Origin: CAYGJN01 sp964350135
Lineage (GTDB): Bacteria > Bdellovibrionota > Bacteriovoracia > Bacteriovoracales > Bacteriovoracaceae
Direction of reading: 5' to 3'
NCBI GenBank assembly: GCA_964350135.1
Contig: CAYGJN010000005.1
Coordinates: forward strand, 1-43,148
DNA length: 43,148 nt
Of the stretch, positions 32,190 to 38,397 are shown in pieces. Below the pieces are notes generated by a model that made no database searches, was not told where the DNA came from, and saw only the letters and a list, made by a program, of their open reading frames with translations. The number at the start of each line of letters is the position of its first letter. Within the stretch, counting starts at the first letter, position 1. A program made the translations under genes and the position numbers.

Positions 32190-32933
32190 ATGAAGGTTTT
32201 TACAGCAGTCTTGGCAACCACACTTATGGCATCATCTGTGTATGCTGATATAGGAACTCAAGAAAAACGAGAAATTGGTAATGAAATGATGGCACTTACT
32301 AATAAGATGATTGAGTTGCGTCAGAGTGCTAAAGATCAAGATGAAATTTGTAAATTAGGCCTAACTAAACAAAAAATTGCAACAACACTTATCTCAGCAA
32401 ATAGGTATCTAAATAGATCAAGACTTGCACATAATGGCGAAAACGTTCTCAAAAGCCTCTATAATGCTGTAGATGATAATGGAAATTTTATTAATAGAGA
32501 TAATTTGACTTTAAATCTTGCTATCCATGCTTATAAACCAGGTGGTCAAAAACATTTAGACAATCCACTTATGTCAGCGCTTGGCGGAACTACTTTTATA
32601 GGAACAACTAAAGAAACAAAAAATTATATTCTTCAATTTACTGATTCTCAAAATGCAACAGTGACATATATTCATCCGAAAAGTGGTGAAGTTTATATTA
32701 ATCCAATCCAGATTCCAGGTCACGGTGGCGAAGGAAATGATGGACTTGTTTTTAGAAAAGAGCTTAAGTTCTTAGCAGGTGATTCAGATCAAGGGCCTGT
32801 TTGGTTTAAAGGTTGGTATACTTTTAAATATGATTTAGATAATGACTCAATGTCATTAACAAATAATAACAATAAAGATTATGCTTTTAAACCATTAAGC
32901 GGTGAATGTTCAGATTCTACTAACCTTAAATAA
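32190..32933 (+). CDS. secreted protein of unknown function
   Basis: I do not recognise the family. Residues 1-19 form a signal peptide (MKVFTAVLATTLMASSVYA, cleavage before DIG). The mature part begins helical (QEKREIGNEMMALTNKMIE). Its second half looks beta-rich, with FIGTTKETKNYILQF, VTYIHPKSGEVYINPIQIPG and WFKGWYTFKYD. Two cysteines (near residues 54 and 241) could form a disulfide in the periplasm. It has TAGGAG before the ATG and stands alone on the plus strand. A T-run follows the stop at 32933 but without a clear hairpin. Confidence 0.6.
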   Translation: MKVFTAVLATTLMASSVYADIGTQEKREIGNEMMALTNKMIELRQSAKDQDEICKLGLTKQKIATTLISANRYLNRSRLAHNGENVLKSLYNAVDDNGNFINRDNLTLNLAIHAYKPGGQKHLDNPLMSALGGTTFIGTTKETKNYILQFTDSQNATVTYIHPKSGEVYINPIQIPGHGGEGNDGLVFRKELKFLAGDSDQGPVWFKGWYTFKYDLDNDSMSLTNNNNKDYAFKPLSGECSDSTNLK

Positions 32934-32952
32934 TTTTTTTTAGCGGTAGGGT

Positions 32953-33519
32953 TCAGTAGAGTCTTGCCGCTTGATATTGCGCTAGAAAAAAACCAATAGA
33001 TAAGAACAAATAAAAACCTACTCCCCTAAAAATAATCCACCACCAATTATTAAGTTTTAAAGCGGCCCAAAGAACCAGAAGAGTTTGAATAGAAATAGTA
33101 AGACCACAATATAAAGTAGCAAGAGAAAATGTTTGTTGGAAAAAAGGCAAATGCAAATTAGTTCTAATCTCAGGTGGAAAGAAATCACTATATTTCATAG
33201 TCATCTCTAGCAAAAAAGGTTTTCCATAAAAATAACTTCCAATTAAAAAGAGACTAATGAGAAGTCCTACGATAACAGGTTGTAGTTTAAAAAGTAGGGG
33301 ACTTTTCATCTTCCAAGAAACAATAGCTAGAATAAGAACTAATCCAACAGAGGTACCCGTAACAATATCAAGTTCACCAAACATATATAATGAAAGAGCT
33401 GCTTCAAGAAATGCTGCAATTGCTGCAGTAATGAGTCCGGCCTTAAGACCAGCAAATGTGTCGACAATTACAAATAGAACTAATGGGATAATCCCGGTTA
33501 ACATCATCCAGTTTTTCAT
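32953..33519 (-). CDS. YciB/IspZ-like inner-membrane protein
   Basis: A 188-residue membrane protein with about five helices. The opening LTGIIPLVLFVIVDTFAGL, the strongly helical second segment and FKLQPVIVGLLISLFLIGSYFYGKPFLLEM resemble YciB (intracellular septation protein A), whose E. coli member affects envelope synthesis and division. Similarity is partial, so this is a tentative family call. It lies downstream of the universal stress gene on the same strand, separated by 124 bases that hold two strong inverted repeats, so it may be transcribed independently. Confidence 0.55.
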   Translation of the reverse strand: MKNWMMLTGIIPLVLFVIVDTFAGLKAGLITAAIAAFLEAALSLYMFGELDIVTGTSVGLVLILAIVSWKMKSPLLFKLQPVIVGLLISLFLIGSYFYGKPFLLEMTMKYSDFFPPEIRTNLHLPFFQQTFSLATLYCGLTISIQTLLVLWAALKLNNWWWIIFRGVGFYLFLSIGFFLAQYQAARLY

Positions 33520-33588
33520 ATTTTGATTATAGAGAGTGTGTTTAAGAAGAGCAAAGTAGATTCTACGTCATAGTGTAAAGCTTTGACA

Positions 33589-33615
33589 TTAGAATGCCCT
33601 AATAGGGCATTCTAA
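33589..33615. repeat. perfect 27-base palindrome (hairpin or operator)
   Basis: Eleven-base arms TTAGAATGCCC and GGGCATTCTAA around TAATA, in the gap between the universal stress gene and the YciB-like gene. No T-run follows on either strand, so it is either a terminator lacking a U-tract, an mRNA-stabilising hairpin or a binding site. Confidence 0.6.
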
Positions 33616-33622
33616 CGTAAAG

Positions 33623-33658
33623 ATCATCAAAAGGAAGACCCATCTAGCTTTTGATGAT
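33623..33658 (-). terminator. inverted repeat at the 3' end of the universal stress gene
   Basis: Perfect 11-base arms ATCATCAAAAG and CTTTTGATGAT with a 14-base loop. The right arm covers the last codons of the UspA gene. On the minus strand the stem is followed by CTTTACG, a weak U-tract, and then by the palindrome at 33589-33615. Confidence 0.4.
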
Positions 33659-34552
33659 AAAAAGTGAACTAGGTGATCTTCTGATTAAAAGCTCTGCACT
33701 TGAACCAAAAAGCCATTTCTTAACTCCACTATGACCATGTGTTCCCATAAAAACTAAATCTGGTTTATTTTCTGTAATATAATTAAGCATATGCTGAGTA
33801 GAATTATAATCTCTTGTAATCTCAATAACAGCTTTTGTCTTAACTCCTTCAGCAGTTAAGTCTTTTGTATAAGATTCCATTTTCTTATTGGCCTCAAGCT
33901 GCCCTTTTTCTAATAGTTCATTGGCCGTAGATATTGCCATATCCTTATCTTGGGCAGCAAGTACTTCGGCTGAATGTGGCTCAACAATATGATACATTGT
34001 CACCTTTGAACCAAAAACTTTAGCAAGTTTTTTAACCCAAGCAAATGTCTTATCACTTTGTGTAGAGAAGTCATTTAAAAAGAAAAGATGCTGGGGGTTA
34101 ATTGGCTCAGTTCCTTGAACGCTCACTACTGGACAGTTTACAGTCTTAATAACTTTTTCAGTTGTGGATCCAACAAAGAATTCTTCCAGTCTAGTGCGGC
34201 CACGATGACCAAGGAATAGAAGATCTATCTTATTTTCGTTAGCATAACGAGTAATACACTCATGAGCTTCACCAAAGAACACGTCTTTTTTAACTGGCTT
34301 CTCATAGGCAGCTTTTGCAATAAGATCATCAATTTTTTTAAGAGAAATTTCCTTAATTTTTTCTTTCATTGGATGGTCTAGAGCTTGTGCCTTGAGCTCA
34401 GCATAAGGGCTACCATCATTTATATGAAATGCCTCTGAAGAATAAATAATTGTTGGTTCATAATCCATCAATCTTGCCCAGTTGAGAGCAGTTTCAAGAG
34501 CATGATTTGCAAGCTCACTAAAATCAGTTGGAATAAGCATTTTTTTAGTCAT
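33644..34552 (-). CDS. universal stress protein with two UspA domains
   Basis: A 302-residue tandem universal stress protein. Domain 1 (about 3-147) ends with GHRGRTRLEEFFVGSTTEKV, and domain 2 (about 155-302) ends with GTHGHSGVKKWLFGSSAELL. Both match the ATP-binding pattern G-x2-G-x9-G-[ST]. Such UspE-like proteins help cells survive stress, stationary phase or low oxygen. An FNR/ANR-like box lies 86 bases upstream of the ATG (34638-34651), suggesting control by oxygen or redox state. The ATG is preceded by AAGGAG. Two inverted repeats follow the gene. Confidence 0.93.
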   Translation of the reverse strand: MTKKMLIPTDFSELANHALETALNWARLMDYEPTIIYSSEAFHINDGSPYAELKAQALDHPMKEKIKEISLKKIDDLIAKAAYEKPVKKDVFFGEAHECITRYANENKIDLLFLGHRGRTRLEEFFVGSTTEKVIKTVNCPVVSVQGTEPINPQHLFFLNDFSTQSDKTFAWVKKLAKVFGSKVTMYHIVEPHSAEVLAAQDKDMAISTANELLEKGQLEANKKMESYTKDLTAEGVKTKAVIEITRDYNSTQHMLNYITENKPDLVFMGTHGHSGVKKWLFGSSAELLIRRSPSSLFIIKS

Positions 34553-34637
34553 TTTGGGTCTCCTTGTTGTGCTGCTAAGATATCATAATTAGAACAAAAT
34601 ATTAGAATCTTTTAAATGATTGCGCTTGGGCAAAAAG

Positions 34638-34651
34638 ATGACCTAGATCAC
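34638..34651 (-). promoter_or_regulatory. FNR/CRP-family-like box upstream of the universal stress gene
   Basis: On the minus strand GTGAT-CTAG-GTCAT, close to the FNR/ANR pattern TTGAT-N4-ATCAA and symmetrical around CTAG. About 28 bases from its centre there is TTTAAA, where a -10 of a class II (centre near -41.5) promoter would be. It lies just past the ung stop codon. Confidence 0.45.
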
Positions 34652-34655
34652 GTTT

Positions 34656-35330
34656 TTATAATTTCCAGTCTATTAGGGGTTTGTTCATTTTTTTTAGGTG
34701 AGTATTTATTGCGGAAAAATGCTTAGATCCAAAAAATCCTCTATAAGCTGAAAGAGGAGAAGGATGCGGAGATTTTAGTACGAAATGCTTTTTTGTATTA
34801 ATATTTTTGCCTTTTTTCTGGGCAGGTGCCCCCCAGAGAACAAAGATAATACCAGTAGTATTAGCATCTAATTGCTCAACTACTTTGTCAGTAAATATCT
34901 CCCAGCCTTTTCCTTGATGGCTAGCTGCCTTTGCTTTTTCAACAGTAAGTACATTATTTAAAAGTAAAACACCTTGTTTGGCCCAATGGGTAAGATGACC
35001 ATGGGATGGTATTGGAATTCCTAAGTCTGAGTTGAGTTCCTTATATATATTTGCAAGGCTTGGAGGAGTTTTTACGCCAGGCCTAACAGAAAAGCATAGT
35101 CCATGGGCCTGGTTTTCTCCATGATAAGGATCTTGTCCAATGATCACAACTTTTACCTGTTCAAAGGGAGTGTAGTTAAAAGCATTAAAGATATCTGAGG
35201 TTTTAGGATAGATTGTTTTTCCTGAGCTTAATTCAGCACTTAAAAATGCTTTTAAAGATTTCATATAATCTTTTTTAAACTCAGTACTTAAAATCTCTTT
35301 CCAGGATTTTTCAATTTGAAAATTTATCAT
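34656..35330 (-). CDS. ung: uracil-DNA glycosylase
   Basis: Ung removes uracil from DNA to start base-excision repair. The 224-residue protein has the catalytic water-activating loop VVIIGQDPYHGENQAHGLCF, with Asp and His in the family positions, PPSLANIYKEL and the uracil-binding LLLNNVLTV. The DNA-intercalation loop HPSPLSAYRGFFGSKHFS carries the catalytic His. Length is as expected (about 225). It is family 1, and the sequence appears complete and active. The start ATG has weak Shine-Dalgarno character. The universal stress gene follows on the same strand after 103 bases that contain the FNR-like box. Confidence 0.96.
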   Translation of the reverse strand: MINFQIEKSWKEILSTEFKKDYMKSLKAFLSAELSSGKTIYPKTSDIFNAFNYTPFEQVKVVIIGQDPYHGENQAHGLCFSVRPGVKTPPSLANIYKELNSDLGIPIPSHGHLTHWAKQGVLLLNNVLTVEKAKAASHQGKGWEIFTDKVVEQLDANTTGIIFVLWGAPAQKKGKNINTKKHFVLKSPHPSPLSAYRGFFGSKHFSAINTHLKKMNKPLIDWKL

Positions 35331-35461
35331 AGATAATTAATACAATCTTATTCTTTATAGGAAAAGTGATTCTTGAATACTTAATTACTTAAAAGTGTAT
35401 AGTTAGCGTCAAAATGCACCAGTATGTAAGTTTTTGTTATTGGAAACTCTTACACTCTATC

Positions 35462-35489
35462 TTGATTAAAATCTCATACGTTTTAAAAT
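35462..35489 (+). promoter_or_regulatory. candidate promoter for the tandem protease genes
   Basis: TTGATT (35462-35467), a 16-base spacer and TAAAAT (35484-35489). It lies 30 bases before the GTG start, with AAGGAGGG in between. Confidence 0.45.
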
Positions 35490-35518
35490 TTCTTTGGGTT
35501 TGATCAAGGAGGGTCATA

Positions 35519-36202
35519 GTGAAAGAGCTGCTTATATTGATATCTTTGTTCTTTTTTTATAGTTGTCAGGAAGAAATTAACAAGGCCCAGGAAAATGCAA
35601 TTGCACTGAGTGCCTGTAAAAATTGTCTACTTTGTTCAGGTGTAAAGCTTAATGAAAAGGTAATTCTTACAGCCGCTCATTGTTTTGCCAACAATGAAAA
35701 TACTCAAAATATCTATATAGGTAGTGGGTCAAAAAGAAAAACTCTTTTAAGAAAATCAATTCATAAACTCTCAATTCATCCTGAATATGTAAGATCAACT
35801 GCTTATTTTGATATTGCTGTTGTTATTCTAGAAAATAAAATATCTAATTCAGAGTTTGATTTAGGTTTTTATCAAGATGAATTGGATGAAGAGCAGAGCT
35901 TATTTTCAGTTTCATATGAAGGCATTAAGCGAACTGTGAAGTCCCATACATTAGATGAGGTTGGTTTTGGCTCTTTTTGGGTCAATGATCATAAAAAAAA
36001 TGAAATTTGTTTAGGAAGTAGTGGAGGGGGTATCTATATAATGGAGGAATCTGGGCCTAGATTACTGGGAATAATCTCTGGAATTGATGCTTATCCAAGT
36101 GAGTTAAAAGGGCGTTCTTGTAGCAGTGGGTTTAGATCAAGGCATTCAGACCTGCGATTTGCCAAAAAATGGCTTCTTGATCAAGTAGTTTCTACACTAT
36201 AG
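35519..36202 (+). CDS. trypsin-like serine protease, lipoprotein
   Basis: A 227-residue S1-family protease. The N-terminus is a lipoprotein signal with lipobox FYSC (Cys16). The catalytic triad is His54 in LTAAHCF, Asp98 in FDIAVVIL and Ser168 in CLGSSGGGIY. Chymotrypsin Asp194, which pairs with the new N-terminus after zymogen cleavage, is Ser167, and there is no typical activation site, so it may fold active. Glu162 takes the place of the specificity residue 189, which could favour basic P1 residues. Cys pairs include 33/36 and 39. It is the first of two tandem paralogues, with start GTG after AAGGAGGG. Confidence 0.87.
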   Translation: MKELLILISLFFFYSCQEEINKAQENAIALSACKNCLLCSGVKLNEKVILTAAHCFANNENTQNIYIGSGSKRKTLLRKSIHKLSIHPEYVRSTAYFDIAVVILENKISNSEFDLGFYQDELDEEQSLFSVSYEGIKRTVKSHTLDEVGFGSFWVNDHKKNEICLGSSGGGIYIMEESGPRLLGIISGIDAYPSELKGRSCSSGFRSRHSDLRFAKKWLLDQVVSTL

Positions 36203-36247
36203 CTCGTTTGAAGTTTATGAGAATTCATATCATGCTAAATTAATCAT

Positions 36248-36943
36248 GTGAAAATGATAATTGTGCTTACTCTATTTATTTGTAGTATTAACCTTTGGGC
36301 AAATGATGCTTTTAAGCATATTGAAAACCATATTATCTCCTTTAATTCTTGCTCCTCATGCAAACAAGTATGCTCAGGGGTAAAGCTTAAAAAGAATATT
36401 ATTCTAACGGCAGCCCATTGTTTTAATGAAAGACCAGATACTAAGAGTATTCGTCTTTATAGATATGGTCGCTACGTTAGAAAAGAGCTTAAAGTAGTGC
36501 CAATTATTCATCCTCTATATGCTCGAAGTACTGCTCTCTACGATGTTGCTATTGTCATTTTGAAAAATCACAAGGCTAAAGATAATCTTGAAATAGGATT
36601 TAATGATGATGCTATTTTAAATGGTGACCTTATCATTTCCGGTGTTTACCAAGGTTTAAAAAAACGTGTCGCTTCACACAAAGTAGTCGAAGTCGAAGAT
36701 CATGTCATATTTGCTCAAGATACTAAAAAAGCTCAAATTTGCCAGGGCAATAGTGGTGGCGGAATTTATAGCATAAAAAATGACCAGGTCTTTCTAAGTG
36801 GAATAGTCTCAGGAGTTAATGCTTACCCTAGTCAGTTAAAGGGGAAAACATGTAGCTCTGGCTTTGATTCTCGACATACAAACCTTAAGGCCATTCAAGG
36901 CTGGATTATAGATCATATTGGCTCATTAGAGCTTGAACTTTAA
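36248..36943 (+). CDS. trypsin-like serine protease, secreted paralogue
   Basis: A 231-residue S1 protease and tandem duplicate of the preceding gene, sharing RSTAxxD(V/I)A(V/I)VIL, AYPSxLKGxxCSSGF and (G)xSGGGIY. The triad is His57 in LTAAHCF, Asp99 in LYDVAIVI and Ser169 in CQGNSGGGIY. Residue 194 is Asn168 instead of Asp. The position of specificity residue 189 is Gln163, not the Glu of its neighbour. The N-terminus MKMIIVLTLFICSINLWA is an ordinary signal peptide with likely cleavage before ND, so this copy is released rather than lipid-anchored. The GTG start lies 45 bases after the first gene and lacks a strong ribosome binding site. Confidence 0.87.
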   Translation: MKMIIVLTLFICSINLWANDAFKHIENHIISFNSCSSCKQVCSGVKLKKNIILTAAHCFNERPDTKSIRLYRYGRYVRKELKVVPIIHPLYARSTALYDVAIVILKNHKAKDNLEIGFNDDAILNGDLIISGVYQGLKKRVASHKVVEVEDHVIFAQDTKKAQICQGNSGGGIYSIKNDQVFLSGIVSGVNAYPSQLKGKTCSSGFDSRHTNLKAIQGWIIDHIGSLELEL

Positions 36944-36988
36944 ATCTTGTATAAGAAGCTCTATAGTGTCTTTTTAAAAGGAGATCCT

Positions 36989-37306
36989 ATGAATACCATT
37001 ACACTTGCTGAGCTGTATGAAAAAAGCCAAAACCTTGGTGAGAATGAAATTATTTTGGATGTTCGTGCACCTAGTGAATTCTCAGAGGGACATATTGCTG
37101 GTGCCATAAATATTACTCATGAAGAAGTTGACGAGCATATTGAGAATCTTAAAAAATACTCAAAAATCTATATTCATTGCTTAAGAGGCGGCCGTGCCAA
37201 AAAAGCTTTTGATGCTTTAGCAGATGAAGGTCTTAATAATACTGTTGCCTGTGTTGAAGCTGGATTTTTAAAATGGAGCGAGCTTGGTTATCCAATCGTA
37301 AAATAA
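36989..37306 (+). CDS. rhodanese-domain sulfurtransferase
   Basis: A 105-residue single-domain rhodanese, which moves sulfane sulfur through a persulfide on the active Cys. The family pattern is ILDVRAPSEFSEGHIAGAIN and the loop IHCLRGGRAKKAF, where Cys is followed by the substrate-binding loop. I place the start at ATG 36989 because AAAGGAG lies just upstream; a TTG 14 codons earlier has no such site. There is no signal peptide, so it is cytoplasmic. The stop shares one base with the ATG of the cysteine desulfurase (TAATG), suggesting coupled translation and a joint role in sulfur transfer. Confidence 0.88.
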   Translation: MNTITLAELYEKSQNLGENEIILDVRAPSEFSEGHIAGAINITHEEVDEHIENLKKYSKIYIHCLRGGRAKKAFDALADEGLNNTVACVEAGFLKWSELGYPIVK

Positions 37307-38343
37307 TGATTTATCTAGACCACGCAGCTTCAACTCCCATGGACACTATAGCAAAAAAGGCTTTAATTGACTCCTTAGAGGAATATCCTAATCCTTCATC
37401 AGCTCATTCATTGGGAAGAGGGATTGCTGATAAAATCATCATGGCAAAACAAGATTTTTATAATTTTGTTGAAGCAAAAAAAACATATGAGCTTCTTTTT
37501 ACTTCCAGTGCAACAGAGTCAAATAATACTATTATTTCTGGGCTTGGTTTAAAATCTGGAGATATTGTTTATTGTGATTTTTCTGATCATGCATCACAAA
37601 TTGTTCCGCTTAAAAATATTGAGGGACTTGACCTGAGATCTTTTAAAGACCCAATTGACCCCAATGCAAGGTTGTTTAGTTTTCCTCATGTAAACGGACA
37701 GTCTGGAGAGATCAATAATTATCTTGAGATTGCCAAAAATATCAAGGCTAAAACAAAGGCCTATATACATATGGATGCTTCTCAAAGTTTTACAAAGATA
37801 AGTATTAGCTTAAAAGATGGTTTAGTTGATTCAATGAGTTTTTCTGGTCATAAGATGGGAGGACCCAAAGGGATCGGCGGATTATTTTTTAAAAAATACT
37901 CTATTAAGCCTTTTCTTTTAGGAGGAGGACATCAAAATGATATGAGGGCCTCAACTTTATCATGGCCTTTGATTAATAGTTTTCATAAGGCCACTCAAGA
38001 AGCTTTGTTAAAAAGAGAAGCAAACTTTAATAAGGCCAAAAAACTACAAGAATATTTCATTGCAAACTTAAAACATTCTAAATTTCTTTTTGAAAATACT
38101 TCTCCTTATATTACAAGTTTTGCTTATCTAAAAAAGACTAGTGAGCTGGTTTTAAAAGAGCTTGATGATCAAGGTATTTATATCTCTTCAACATCGGCCT
38201 GCAGTTCTGAAAAAGCTGAGCGTTTAAAAGTATTTAGTGAGCTTGGAATTGAGCAGAGCTTGCATGCCCATATGTTAAGAGTTTCCTTAGGGGAAAACTC
38301 AACAAAGGCAGAACTTGATAGGCTGCTTTCTTATTTAAATTAA
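37306..38343 (+). CDS. cysteine desulfurase (NifS/IscS-like)
   Basis: A 345-residue PLP enzyme of the aminotransferase V fold that takes sulfur from cysteine for Fe-S clusters, tRNA thiolation or cofactors. It begins MIYLDHAASTPMD, the usual NifS opening, so the ATG at 37306 is the start; a longer upstream frame would add 11 unrelated residues. The PLP Lys is in SFSGHKMGGPKGIGG, HMDASQSF is the cofactor Asp region, and the persulfide Cys lies in SSTSACSSEKAER. It is shorter than IscS (about 400). The rhodanese gene overlaps its start by one base and may receive its sulfur. No iscU or mnmA is in the window. Confidence 0.9.
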   Translation: MIYLDHAASTPMDTIAKKALIDSLEEYPNPSSAHSLGRGIADKIIMAKQDFYNFVEAKKTYELLFTSSATESNNTIISGLGLKSGDIVYCDFSDHASQIVPLKNIEGLDLRSFKDPIDPNARLFSFPHVNGQSGEINNYLEIAKNIKAKTKAYIHMDASQSFTKISISLKDGLVDSMSFSGHKMGGPKGIGGLFFKKYSIKPFLLGGGHQNDMRASTLSWPLINSFHKATQEALLKREANFNKAKKLQEYFIANLKHSKFLFENTSPYITSFAYLKKTSELVLKELDDQGIYISSTSACSSEKAERLKVFSELGIEQSLHAHMLRVSLGENSTKAELDRLLSYLN

Positions 38344-38397
38344 ACTCTCAGAGTGCTATAATTTCCACATCTTAACTTTCAGTTCAAAGGAGAGCCT

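Noticed and set aside
32934..32975. T-run and AGCGG/CCGCT pair after the secreted protein gene at 32190
   Set aside because: The T-run comes before, not after, the weak stem, and the second arm is inside the convergent coding sequence.
36947..36988. Upstream TTG start for the rhodanese gene
   Set aside because: No ribosome binding site there, while AAAGGAG lies just before the ATG at 36989, where domain homology begins.
37273..37305. Upstream start for the cysteine desulfurase
   Set aside because: Adds 11 residues inside the rhodanese gene; the family typically begins at M-I-Y-L-D-H-A-A-S-T-P.
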